Assembly: GCF_020379485.1 (NCBI RefSeq)
Contig: NC_063439.1
Coordinates: 10,146,466-10,210,465 of the forward strand
DNA from: Brassica napus
Lineage: Eukaryota > Streptophyta > Magnoliopsida > Brassicales > Brassicaceae
Direction of reading: 5' to 3'
Length of the DNA stretch: 64,000 nt
A program made the position numbers and the translations under genes. The notes below the pieces were generated by a model. That model had not been told where the DNA came from. It was given only the letters and a program-made list of their open reading frames with translations, and ran no database searches. Of the stretch, positions 35,487-47,061 are shown piece by piece. Every line of letters starts with the position of its first letter. Position 1 is the first letter of the stretch.

Positions 35487-36394
35487 CTTGGTCTCAGGCC
35501 GTTAAAAGAAGTAAACGTTACTTGTCTAAATTTAATATGGCGAGTCACCACCTGCCGCTCTCTCTGGGTTCAGTGGGTGAAAGTATATTTACTTGAAGGA
35601 GACAGTTTCTGGGAAGTTCAGAGTAACTCCACTTTGGGATCCTGGATGTGGCAAAAGCTTCTTTAATACAGAGATAAGGCTAAGGAGTTTCATCGTATGG
35701 AAGTTAGGAACGGTCTTGGCACATCCTTTTGGTTCGATGTATGGTCAGATATGGAACGCCTCTCAGACTTGGTTGGTGATAGGGGATGTATAGATATGGG
35801 GATATCCTTGAGCGCATCTGTTGCATCGGTGGTTCAACGTCGCACTCGTCGCCATCGTTGCGATATTTATACCATGATAGAGGAGGCTTTACATAAGCAA
35901 CGAGGAAAGATGAAGACCGGGAACGACGTACCACTTTGGAAGAACAGTATGGATACTTTCAAGCCAGTGTTCAGCACACGGAATACTTGGTATCTCATCC
36001 GGAGCTCTGCCCCAAAGGTGAGTTGGTATGAAAGCACTTGGTTTCCATACTCGACGCCAAAATATGCTTTTATAGCTTGGCTAGCAATGCACAACCGTTT
36101 AACAACGGGTGATTGAATGCTTCTCTGGAATATGAACATTGTTGCTGGCTGTGTCCTCTGCAATCAAGATCTAGAAACACGGGAACATTTATTTTTGAAT
36201 GCGCCTACTCGTATGAGATATGGAAGGGTCTTCTCGGGAAACTCTTGTTATCTCGGTTCACACATCACTGGCAAGAAATCCTCGTGCTTGTTGCAGATCA
36301 TTCTCACACCACAAAGAAGCTTTTCCTACTGCTGTATAGTTTCCAAGTGGCGATACACTCAATATGGAGAGATAGGAACAATCGGTGGCATGGC

Positions 36395-36606
36395 TCAGAG
36401 CATGTTTATTGTAGGTCTCTTAGGTTGGGTCTCTTAGCATAATATAAGATACAGTCTCTTAGGTTTTAATTAAAAAAACTAAGAGACTTCTCTTAAATAA
36501 GAGATATAAGAGACGTCTCTTAGCTTTATTAGTTAAAAGCTAAGAAACCGTATATTATATTACGCTAAGAGACCTAACCTAAGAACCTGCAATAAACATG
36601 CTCTCA
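36395..36606. mobile_element. Harbinger/Tourist-like MITE, 206 bp, TSD TCA
   Basis: 36398-36603 begins GAGCATGTTTATTGTAGG, and its other end inverts to GAGCATGTTTATTGCAGG. The two arms stay similar for about 45 bp, through TCTTAG motifs. TCA flanks both sides (36395-36397 and 36604-36606), the 3-bp duplication of PIF/Harbinger elements. Taking it out with one TCA rejoins the LINE frame (RWHGS to QHVPTDHQ). Confidence 0.87.
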
Positions 36607-37875
36607 CAGCATGTCCCAACGGATCACCAGGTACTAATCATTGATAGGCAAATTCGTAATCAGTGTTTAACAATGATTTCGAAGAAGCTATGACGATATG
36701 AATAAGTTCTCCAAGTCTGGCTGTCTAGCCGGTAGTTTCTCAAAATTAGCATGCTCTGTTTTGAGTTTCTGTTCTGTTTCAAGTAACTGAAAACACCTCC
36801 AATTATGAGCATTAGAAGAGGTTCTAAGTATTTAAGAAAAAGAAAAAAAAAGAAATTAGGAGAGTGAGAACCAAAAGTTCTTGATTTAGACTTTTTTAGT
36901 ATCTTCAAAAAAAAAACATGTCATCATGCGAGAGAAAGTTAATATTTTTTTTATTTAGAAAAAAAATAAAACATGATTGAATCATTATAATACTAATTTT
37001 TTTTTCTTTTAGAAACTTGTATGGTTTTTGGAGTTGCTCCAAAAGCTGTAAAAATTACTTTTTCGGAATTAATTTTACATATTATTCAAAAGAAAAAAAA
37101 AACAGGTAAAAGTACGAAAGTGTTGCAAGGATCTTTGTTTCGAGGGAGAATTTTGTTTTTGGGACAAGTTTCAGTAGACATCTATGGCTGCCAAAAGGCT
37201 GGCTTGGAAGGTTGGTTCCATCGTTTATGGCAATGCAATTTCCTTTTGTTAATATCGTCTATGATAATGCAATCTACTAAACAGTCTTCTTGTTTCTTGT
37301 TGTCTTAACAGCAATTTTTCATGTTTTTTGCAGAACTGTATGAATCATAGCTTTTGGTTTATTATATAATTTAAAAAAATTAAATAATATTTTGATATAA
37401 TTTTATATTTTCTTTAAAATTCAAAAAACATCTCCGATTTAACCAAAGTAATTTCAGCATGATAAAATTTATTTATTTCATTCTTGATCATCTATTGGTA
37501 AAAAAAATTATGAAAGCTGTCGATGTTATTTCAAGAAATGTCAATGATTTTATCTTGGATGCATACTTATTTTTCACAACAACATTTATCCTTAGCATAC
37601 TTCTTGAAATAATAATCCTACTCCACTCCTCACAAAACTTATAGCACCCTGGTCGCCCTCTATAATAACACGCTCTGTGATGTTGAAGCATGCTACGGTC
37701 CCCATATTATTTTTTTGACTAAATTCTTTGGTCCTATATTTATTTCATAATCTATTTATATGAATCAAATCATTGAACCAGTATTTATATTAATCTAAAA
37801 AGATAAAATCATACCTATAATTATAAATCATTACCTGGATCACAAAGGATATAATGAAAAAAGTCGTGGAAACAC

Positions 37876-37974
37876 ATGACTAAAGTTTTCATGGTGATAA
37901 CCATTTTATAGCTATAATTATAAAATCATACCTATAATTTCAAAATGGTTATCACCATGAAAACTTTAGTTATG
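37876..37974. mobile_element. Foldback element / perfect-arm hairpin
   Basis: Arms of about 33 bp (37876-37908 and 37942-37974) are inverse complements except for one or two bases: the left arm holds TAAAGTTTTCATGGTGATAA and the right arm its inverse. The loop is about 33 bp and AT-rich. It could be a short MITE or a source of a hairpin RNA. No clear target duplication was seen. Confidence 0.65.
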
Positions 37975-38144
37975 TTTGATTCACTACTTTGTTCATTATA
38001 TTCTTTGTTGATTGTCATACTACAACTGTTGACATTAACTATTTTTTTGTAAGATATTGTTTTTAACTTTTTTTGTTTGGTGAATTCTTCTTTATTTTGT
38101 CTGATTATATATACAATAGCGCATATATATTAAAAGAAAAAATT

Positions 38145-38380
38145 GTTGTTCAAAGACTGAAAAGAGCGTAATATTTCCTATTAATTATGATAGATTTCTA
38201 ATCGATACATAATCCAATTTTTGACTATAAAACCGCAAAAAGAGTACTAAAATAAAAAAAATGTTGTTCAAAGACTAAAGAGAGCGTAATATTTCCTATT
38301 AATTATGATAGATTTCTAATCAATACATAATCCAATTTTTTACTATAAAACCACAAAAAGAGTACTAAAATAAATAAATA
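38145..38380. repeat. 118-bp tandem duplication
   Basis: Units 38145-38262 and 38263-38380 both start GTTGTTCAAAGACT and contain AGAGCGTAATATTTCC and AAAAAGAGTACTAAAATAAA, differing at only a few bases. No coding potential. Confidence 0.85.
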
Positions 38381-39119
38381 ATGTAAAGAGATAGTTTTAG
38401 GGATTAAAAAAATTCAAAATTTGGTGTTATTCATTTTATGATTTTAAAACTCATGTACTATTCAATCATACATATTTATAAATAGATTTGACTTCATAAT
38501 AGATTTGAATAGTTTTTTGTTAAAAATATATAACACACAAATTTCAGGTAAACCTTCGTATTTTAAAATATTAATTAACTAGGTGACTTTCTCATGTTCA
38601 TGCACGGACATAAATATTTATAAAATAAATATAATATAATAATTAATTGATATTTATTTTAAATTTTAAATTAATTTATAATTTATATTAATTATATCAT
38701 ATTACTTTAATTAAATTTTTATCTAATTGGTTTTGTTGTTTTACGGTCAATTTAGTTGTCATTTGGACATATTGGATTTTGTCTATTTATTTGAATTCAA
38801 CTATAATATTTATTTTTTGTAAATATATTAATTTTTGATTAATTTTCTTATTTGCATTTTAGGTTGGTTGTTGTCTTAAATATATAAGTATATTTTATTA
38901 AGATTATGTATAATTTAAGATATATTATGATTAGAATGAAATAAAAAATAAACTAAAATATCTGATTCCAAATTACATAAATTAATATAATGATAATATT
39001 CTAAAGTATCATGCATATATATAAATTTTACAAAAGATCTAAATTCTAACAGTGAGTTAATATTTTATTTTTCATTTGTTAATATGTTTTAAGTCATCAT
39101 ATAATTTAAATTCATAAAA

Positions 39120-39195
39120 TAAACAAAATAAATAAATTATTATTATATAAACAAAATAAATAAATTATTATTATATAAACAAAATAAATAAATTA
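39120..39195. repeat. Three 28-bp tandem repeats
   Basis: ATAAACAAAATAAATAAATT followed by ATTATTAT recurs with a 28-bp period about 2.7 times. It lies inside the Helitron body. Confidence 0.8.
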
Positions 39196-39622
39196 TACAT
39201 TCTTATTGTAGTTACATCTATGATTTTATATATAAGTTGGATTAGTTGCTAACATGTTCATTTGTTAATATGTTTATTGCTAAAATTTATTTTTAGTTTT
39301 TTTAATATCTCTTAAAATATGCAGTAAAAATGTGATTGTATTTTATAAATTATATTATATAAGTAAAATAAAAATTATTTATTTTCCGTAATTTTAAGAT
39401 ATTATAGTAAACTAAATATATGAAAAAACATAAAAAAACATTTCAATAATAATAATAAAAAAATATTTTTTGTCAATTAAACCTATATATGTTTATGTTA
39501 CTTAATTATTTTGTGTAATCATCTAAGAAAATATATAGATATATATAAAAAAATTCAGCTACTTTGAAAGTATATATTTGTATTGTGTAAAATTATGTTT
39601 TAAAAGAAAAATATTTCTTTTT

Positions 39623-40412
39623 CTAATATCAAGATCATTTGTGTGAACTTTTTTTTATGAAATCACATTATATACAAATATATATTTTCATCTAAGAAGA
39701 TGTAGATAAAAAAAGTATTTTACTACTTCAAAAGTATATATTTTTTGTTACTTAAAGATATCTTTTAAATGGAATATTACTATTTTGTGAACTTTCCTTT
39801 TTTATGAAATCAAATTATATATACATATATTTTTCGTTTTAAATTATTTTTAAAACTTTATAAATGTTTCCTTTTTATTTATACTGTTATTTGGAAAATT
39901 TTAAAAAGTAAAGAATAATATTTGAATGTACTTTTTTATTTCATTATGGATATCGTAGTAATCAACCACTATGAGAGTTATCATGAGCGCGACACCTAGG
40001 AAAGTGACTTCTCAAATCTAATATCAAAATCATTTGTGTGAACTTTTTTTTTATGAAATCACATTATATACACATATATTTTTTCATCTAAGAAGATGTA
40101 GATAAAAAAAATTTATTTTACTACTTCAAAAGTATATATTTTTTGTTACTTAAAGATATCTTTTAAATTGAATATTACTATTTTGTGAACTTTCCTTTTT
40201 TTATGAAATCATATTATATATACATATATTTTTCGTTTTTTAATTATTTTTTAAAACTTTATAAATATTTCTTTTTTACTTATATTGTTATTTAGAAAAT
40301 TTTAAAAAGTAAAGAATAATATTTGAATGTACTTTTTTATTTAATTAGGGGTATCGTAGTAATCAACCACTGTGAGAGTTGACGTGAGCGCGACACCTAG
40401 GAAAGTGACTTT
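39623..40412. repeat. 395-bp tandem duplication of the Helitron 5' region
   Basis: 39623-40017 and 40018-40412 are near-identical units. Each starts CTAATATCAAxATCATTTG-like and ends with GAGCGCGACACCTAGGAAAG before TCAAAT. Each unit carries one copy of the 5'-terminal block of the minus-strand Helitron. Confidence 0.82.
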
Positions 40413-41013
40413 TCAAATAATATTATAGAGAAGTCGACAAATTAGATTTTAAACTCAATAAATTTTTCATTAATTTATAAATTTTTAAATAAATTAAAAT
40501 ACATAAATAAATAAATAACATCCTCTTAGACGGGCCAAATTCGCAAGGTATATAAGTAACATATATATGAGAGACAGCAAATCTCATATGTTGGACAACC
40601 TTTGTGATTGTCACATAATCTATTAATAGTCTCATACAACAAAACTTTGGCTGCTATATTTTCAGGCTCGAGAAATTTCTGATTACTAATGATGCACAGG
40701 CACAGATACTGAAATTTTTGTCATGACATATCACTCAGCTCAGTAAAGAGCTTAGCCCATCAAGTTGTGTTTGTATTGGACTTTCCAATGAGTTATGTAT
40801 CAAACCAAACCCAAGTTCAGTTCTCAAAGCTCTCTCTACAGAGAAATCTTATGCACTAGTACTGTTTGCTACTACAGTACTACTACATCATGGATACAGT
40901 TCCGAAAAATATTTCCAATTTTAAGCGTCTTCATGATAGAATAAAAACATCGATGGGTTTATATGCAAGTACATTTTTCTCTACATAACAAAACTGTAAA
41001 CGCGAAACTAATT

Positions 41014-43693
41014 TTACGAACGAGTCTGGTTATGCTTCCTCCAGTACTTACTCTCCCACTGTTCGATTCTTCTAGCCGTACTCTGCCTCCTTTTCAGAAC
41101 CGAGAAAAACGACGCCGGATCATAAGGAGGCGGCATGGTGCAAGGACCAGTCTCTGCAGGGTGTGTCACAAGCGATTCCATCATAAACTTCCGCTCATTA
41201 CCATCCCTGGGGCACGCCATTGTCTCTGAGCAGAGCTCGGTGGAGTTCTTAGGAATCTCGGGTTTAAACCGGAGGAGTTTAGAGTATTGGGTTAAGAGAT
41301 GGTACATGTAATCGTACACATAGTCCATCTTAAGTTCTTGCTGCACAAACTCACTCGCCTTCTTTCCTATGTCTTGTGCCTAGTGAGAAAGAAAATCAGC
41401 CAAGACAATACTTAGAACCTATATTCAATCAAACAGTAACGAATGTGTGTAGTTTGAAGTAATGTCTCTTACCTTTAGCTTGTGCTGGTTGCCCCAATCG
41501 ACGGCAAATTTAATGGAGCGGCATTTGTCGTCTTCCTTGACGGGCCAATAGTGTTGACCAGGTAACATACCTCGTGTGAAGAAATCGTAGTAATGAGGGT
41601 TCACCAGCAATGTCACCGAGTCACAAGCAAGAATGTACTTCTCGCTCACCGACCATGCAGACCCTTCTATGTAAATCTTGTATCTGCATTACAAGATTCT
41701 TGCATGACCCATTTCTTACATGCAAAAGGTTCCCCTAAAAGAGTTTACGTGCTAATTACCTGTGGTGGCATTGGCTTGCCAAGTCTGATTGCTTGTAACC
41801 TTCCTTTGATTCCCGGGCCCAGTCCTATACAATGAACATACCAAGATAAAGCACGTAGAAAAATATATCTTAACATGGACAATCAACACACAACTCCAAA
41901 ACTCCCAACTTTTTTTGCATCATAGTACATCAAGTCATCAACTAGTAATAACTAAACCAACCATATCAATGGCAACAAGATGCCGAGACAGCTCATACTC
42001 AAGTTGCTCAAAAATATATCTTTTATGCAATCCAGGACACTCTTAAGCAGGGGCGGACGCAAGGCTAACGGTACGGGGTCATGTGCCCCCTACTGATTTT
42101 TTATTTTCTTGTAGTAATTAGTACAAATATAAGGGTTGTTTCTACTTAGAAAATTATGCATAAGGTAAAAAAATTATATGCCCCCATCAATATGTAGTCC
42201 TGCATCCGCCCCTGCTCTTAAGTAGTTGAATCATAGAACAAGCGAGCACAGATTCAGTCACCTGTTGGTACAAACGAGCTTTCCAGTCATGCCCCTCGGA
42301 GACATTACACTTCATGAGATCCAGTCTTGTATCAGCGACCGTCGGATTCCCTTTCCAGTAAGCATAAGGCTCTCTGTCTACCCATTTGCTCCTCTGGTTG
42401 CCTTCTTTGAGTTCTTTCAACAGGCTCTCCCACGGCTTTATATTCACCTCAGCCCTACAAAACCAATGCAACTCTCACTGTCACAGCTATTTCTTAAGCT
42501 ACAAGTTATTATAGGGTTTCATTTGTCAAATCCAAAACTATTGTGGTCAAATTGCAAGAACCATAAAAGAAATGGGTGCTCGGAGAAATAAGAAGAAGCG
42601 TTTACCATCCCCAATAAGACCAATCAGGAAACACGATGTCGAGCGTCTCGTTGTTCCCACAGTAACGGAACAGAGGCGGTGGCGTTAACTGTTCAAATCC
42701 GCCGAACGCCGCCGCCTTCACTACCGGCCAGTCAACGCAGTCAAACATGAGCTCGAGATCCGGAATCTTTCCCGGATACCTCCGTAGAAGCTGCACGAAT
42801 CCCCATATCGTGAACACGTCTCTCGTCTGAAAAGCCTCTCGGAGCTTCTCGACGTAGATCCTACCGTCGATGATCGCAAGGCGGAAGTTCGCCGTCGCGT
42901 TGGCGCGCTCCAACGCTTCCCTCGTGATCCCGGTCTTCTCCCACGGCCGTAGATCCTCGTGGATCCAGCGGAAGTAGTCGGGACACGTGGCGGGTGGAGA
43001 ACGTCCGGAGTCAGCTTCTCTGCTGCCGGGAAGGAGGCTCGTCGGATAGTTGTCCCTTGGGCAAGTTGCAGTGGCGTTGTCGGAGAAAGCGGGGCAGTTT
43101 AGTTTGAACTCCTTTGGCTTTTCCGTTATTAGCTTAGTCGACTGAGGGTATTTTGGGGATTCACTAGCTTTTAGGGTCTCCGTCACTAGCGCCGTTTCTT
43201 TCGCTATTAACACCTACGAAAAGAAGGTTAATAACTGAGTCGTTTTAGTAAATAGCGGTGGACAGTTAGTTATTAACTAAAACTAATCACGTCATTAAGG
43301 TTCCTAGATAGACACGTGTCAAACTGTCCGTAACTTTGTTTGACGAAAAGTAATGGTGACACGAGAAATCTGGCGCCACCAATATCAAATTCCATGTGGC
43401 AAAACAGGTCCATCAAAAACAAACAGGCCGAAACGACAAATGGCGTGTCGTTTTGAAGAATTAGCAAGAAACAGAACAAGAGTACACAAAGAATGTAATA
43501 AAAATGTGCATACGGAGGGATCGAGGAGGAGGCGCGTGGTGAGAAAAACGCCGAGGAGGAGGAAGAGGAAGAAGGAGAAGAAAGCGTAGGATCTGTTGGA
43601 AGCTCCGGCGCCGGTTTTGACGAGGGGAGACAAGATGGTGTCGAAATGACGAGAGTGCCCTCCCGATGATCCATACGACGGAGAGTTCCTCAT
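41014..43693 (-). CDS. CAP10/Glyco_transf_90 (POGLUT/rumi-like) glycosyltransferase
   Basis: Six minus-strand exons, all with GT-AG borders and matching phases: 43693-43514, 43213-42606, 42454-42262, 41824-41760, 41683-41473, 41379-41014. They give 540 residues. A short cytosolic N terminus is followed by one membrane anchor (about 37-57, FFSFFLFLLLGVFLTTRLLL), so it is a type II membrane protein, probably Golgi or ER. The luminal CAP10 (DUF821) domain shows FRLAIIDGRIYVEKL, WGFVQLLRRYPGKIPDLELM, YAYWKGNP and GSAWSVSEKYILACDS. Family members transfer a sugar from a UDP donor; the plant substrates are not settled. Intron 3 carries a hAT MITE (42048-42214). From memory it matches At3g48980, the neighbour of AAE3. 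Confidence 0.93.
42040..42222. mobile_element. hAT MITE, 167 bp, TSD CTCTTAAG
   Basis: 42048-42214 begins CAGGGGCGGA and ends TCCGCCCCTG. The 8-bp CTCTTAAG flanks both sides (42040-42047 and 42215-42222). It lies in intron 3 of the glycosyltransferase gene, away from the splice sites. Confidence 0.93.
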
Positions 43694-45806
43694 CGTCCCT
43701 CCTTGCTGTTGCATGCCAAACAATGTGAAATCGACAGGTGAAATGAGAGAGGTCAGAGATTAGAGAGAGAAAGAAAAAGAGAGCTTTTTGTGAGGAAAAC
43801 GAAAGGACAAAAGGTTGCAGAATAATGTGAACCAAAACAAGAAAGGGTTGGTTAAACTGATTAATTACTTTTTTAATGCAAGACGTTGAAGGGTGTGCAC
43901 CTCAAAATGTCCTTACTTCTTTTTAACCTTCTCGTTGTAATGGGAAACAAATTGTTTTATGATTTCCATTGTTTCGCAATGGTTGTTATTTATTTGAAAT
44001 TGAAATTGTAAACCGATGATAAGGCCTAGATCATGGCCAAGTTCTAGAAACTAGGCCCATGCCCAAAATAAATACCAAAACCTTTGTATTGTTTTAAAGA
44101 TGGGTTATCAGAACCAATCAAATGACATATCTTATCTTTTTCCGGTTTGGTTCATTTATAAAAAAAGTGGCAACAACTAACAAAACCGACTACCGAGCAT
44201 TGAGTTTGGACCACAATAAAGTACATTAGAGACGCATGTGATTTCGAGAAAACTGGACCCTTTTGTTTATTTTCCAAGTGCTTTGATCGACGATCTGGTT
44301 ACGACATGACATTTACATATATATATAGAGCTGTACTGGTCGGAGTTCACTGTTCAATAAAGGGTTTAACGTTAAGCCTGACCCTGATACATCACTATTA
44401 TATAAAAAAGTGTTTCGATGAGATCTTTTGAACTAGTTTTTTTTCTTTTCAAAGTTAATGGACAATTAGGTGTCAAGAACTTTTGGGATATGTTGTCGTC
44501 AATTGCGGATTGTCAATACAAACGGTTACATATACCATAATCTTGGCTCCCCCTTGATTAAATGGAAACATAATGATGGAGAAAGGCAAATAAACGAATC
44601 ATGAATGACAAAGTCTTTCTAGGAATGCCCTCTTTGACAATTTTGAATTAAAGATCATGCTTAATCACTATATCATATCCCTATCTTAATCACAAACGCC
44701 ACATAAGAAAAAATTTTAGTCTACGCTCTCACCTTTGGCATGTACCTTATTTCACTTCACAATATTATTCACAAGGAGTTATATTCAATAAGATATCTAT
44801 GAAAGTCAAATATCTGTATTTGAAATGAGTTTGCTATCCGTTTTTTCTATTGTACTCAGAGACGCTCTTTGATGTTCACTATCTTTATCGTACAGTAATA
44901 TAATGATTCATAATGCCTCCAACTCCAAGAAATTAATAGTTGATTTAATAGACCTAATAAACCAAAAGATAATATAGTTTATAGGTTTCTAGATTTTTGT
45001 TATTTTCCGAAATGATATTTCTCAATTATTTCAATGTCATTATTTCTTTTTTTAAGTATATACATGTCGTGATAAGATTTGAAATAAGAAAGTGAAGGGT
45101 TCACAAATAATATCTTCTTTATAGTAGGGATCACTTCTTCTATTATCAACTTCAACTAACCATTTAGCGTTTATAAATTTGGCGGTGCCATATTATTCAT
45201 GTAGGGCATGTATATTACTTACTAACATTATATTAATTCACCAATAATCAATCTTGATACATCCATATAAACTGGATACATTTAAATGAAATAAATGGTA
45301 CCCAAAATGGTTATGGATATGCGCTGGCTAAATACTTGAACTGTGAAATTGTGAGTCTGTTTAGTCATTTATCAAATGATTGGTTTTGACTCGGACTGGT
45401 TTATTATCCAGGTTATTATACTTCCGGTTCTTGATTCTACTTCTAGAACTCTAACCAGTATTGAGTGACAAAGAAAAATACAGGGTAATATTACAAGTGA
45501 CTTGAAGAGAGTGAGAGCGATATGATTTGGATGGCAGAGAAGAAATCCTAAAGGCAAAAAGCTCACGCCTTTTATCTTACTATTTCACGCGTGCTGTGTT
45601 CTTCCCTTGTCTCCCCATTTCACAACCCAAGAACCCTTTCTATAATAACAAACACTATAGTAAAATATCATCAACATAATAATTTAAATTATTTTAAGTT
45701 TGCACACATACATAATGTACCTATATATATATGCATACACAATATGGAACCTTTATATTCTGCTTCCTTCTCTATAACTGAGCACACTTGAGGGGAGTTT
45801 GTAAGC
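43694..45806. other. Intergenic region between divergent genes
   Basis: Two kilobases holding the promoters of the minus-strand glycosyltransferase and the plus-strand metal-binding gene. I see no further gene, RNA or bounded transposon. Confidence 0.5.
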
Positions 45807-46663
45807 ATGTCTGTGAGTATCTGCTCCATTCCTATCTTCTTTCTAATTGTCCTTCGTTTTACAGTTGCAAAAATATTTCCATGTATTTATAGAGACATAC
45901 AAGGCTACAAATAAATAAATATAATATTACATAACTGAGTTATATGTGTTGTAGATGACAGTGGAGATAAGAGTTCCAAACTTGGATTGTGAAGGATGTG
46001 CTTCTAAGCTTAAGAAGACTCTACTCAAGCTCAAAGGTATGAAAGCTTTTTGAGTTTTAATCTTTATTCTGCTAACCTCAATCCAAGTAGAATCTTAGAA
46101 CCAAAGTAAAACTAAATCTTATATGAATGCATTATGCATGGAACTATATATATTCTTAGTTCAGCCAAACTAAGAATTGGTTTGGTTCGCGATCGCGTAT
46201 ATGGATTTGAACATCTCAACCAAAAGTTAACCATAGAACCGATCTAACTGGAAAATTGATTTCTCCAGTTCTTGCACGCGGTTGGATGTTTTAATAAGTT
46301 TATCCGGTTATTATTGGTTAACATGCAGGAGTGGAAGAAGTGGAAGTAGAGATGGAAAGCCAAAAAGTGACAGCTCGAGGATACCGGTTAGAGGAGAAAA
46401 AGGTTTTGAAAGCGGTACGACGGGCCGGTAAGGCAGCTGAACCGTGGCCATACCGCTTAGGTAATAGCCACTTTGCATCTTTCTATAAATATCCATCTTA
46501 TGTGACCAACCACTATTACTCCGATGCCCACCGTACCGATCCCACCGGTGGTGTCCACACTTTCTTCCACACTCCGGCCGTTTACTCCGTTGCAGTGGCC
46601 GGCGATGAGATCGCGGCTTCGATGTTTAGTGATGATAATCCACATGCTTGTACCATTATGTAA
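45807..46663 (+). CDS. Heavy-metal-associated isoprenylated plant protein (HIPP-type)
   Basis: Exons 45955-46036 and 46329-46663 encode 138 residues from MTVEIRVPNLDCEGC to the C-terminal CTIM. An optional first exon 45807-45812 (ATG TCT, donor GTGAGT) would add Met-Ser in phase; otherwise translation starts at 45955. The HMA domain occupies about residues 1-66, with the metal-binding Cys-x-x-Cys in DCEGC. A Tyr/His-rich middle (YPSYVTNHYYSDAH) follows. The final CTIM is a CaaX box for prenylation, which would tether it to membranes. Such proteins bind Cu, Zn or Cd and serve as metal chaperones or buffers. From memory it matches At3g48970. No damage visible. Confidence 0.92.
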
Positions 46664-47061
46664 TCTTTTTTTCATCATATACATAAAAATGTTTTCTTTG
46701 CACCTTTTTAAAACCAAGTGATTCCAAACCCCAGACCGTACTGGGAACTAAGTAATGTCTGGTACATGTGCCTTTTAAAGACGTCTACCGTAGCCAACCA
46801 CGAATTGTTCATCTTTGTCCACATTTGATTTTGATTTTTGGTATTTTTCTTAATTTGTATTGAGAAAGTACATCTAATACTTCTTGTTTTATATAGAGTT
46901 CTTCAAAATGAAACTATTATACTTCATAATTATAATCCAAATACTTAAAACAAATTCTAAATTTTAAAATTAATAGAGGGTTCACCAAGATTATTTTTGC
47001 TATAACATTATAAGAAACTTTTATTTAATTCAGTTTCATGTTTCACTACAATTATTGCATA
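46664..47061. other. Spacer between convergent genes
   Basis: AT-rich sequence holding the 3' ends of the metal-binding gene and the GH28 gene. Nothing else seen. Confidence 0.5.

Larger units (their letters stand above)
33459..37095 (+). pseudogene. 5'-truncated, decayed LINE (ORF2 remnant)
   Basis: The reading begins inside the endonuclease (CTLFNDFAQLYAVF, GGCSDH). It proceeds through an RT with FKIDISKAFDSVQW, GLHQGCALSPYLF and LSFADDILVF (33970-35160), then GLGLRPLKEVN (about 35480-35520), a zf-RVT region near 36130-36230 and an RQIRNQCL tail ending near 36690. Many stops and frameshifts separate the pieces (34242, 34621, 35157, 36116 and others). The right limit is taken from the A-rich tract just before the gene-duplicate fragment resumes. 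Inside it are a 33-base G run and a Harbinger-like MITE. Confidence 0.83.
38579..40431 (-). mobile_element. Non-autonomous Helitron, minus strand, duplicated 5' end
   Basis: The 3' terminus on the minus strand has a worn CCGTGCATG..CATG hairpin, then TCACCTAG (38582-38579) followed by T. The 5' terminus near 40430 reads TCTCTATAATATTATTTG. Right after it is a crucifer Helitron-type block (AAAGTCACTTTCCTAGGTGT). That block occurs a second time 395 bp in, as part of a tandem duplication. It sits between two fragments of the gene duplicate, so it inserted there. Confidence 0.75.
33075..40865 (+). pseudogene. Decayed partial duplicate of the 31-kb gene, split by transposons
   Basis: Three fragments match the intact gene in order. 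33075-33193 matches about 31250-31366 (weak, roughly 70% over the best part). 37110-37230 matches 31376-31482 clearly, including GGGACAAGTTTCA. 40648-40865 matches 31545-31660 and then 31936-32000 (for example CCAAACCCAAGTTCAGTT). Between the fragments lie a SINE, a LINE, a foldback element and a Helitron. Indels and stops are everywhere. The ends of the gene are missing, so this is a partial segmental or tandem copy that became an insertion sink. Confidence 0.8.

Noticed and set aside
35174..35551. Poly-proline and poly-glycine open frames over the G run
   Set aside because: They arise from the homopolymer and run across LINE coding sequence in the wrong frames.
39120..39195. Regular repeats as a CRISPR array
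   Set aside because: Direct contiguous AT-rich units without spacers in a plant genome; a simple tandem repeat.
43353..43589. Plus-strand basic frame
   Set aside because: It is antisense to exon 1 and intron 1 of the glycosyltransferase gene and has no motif.
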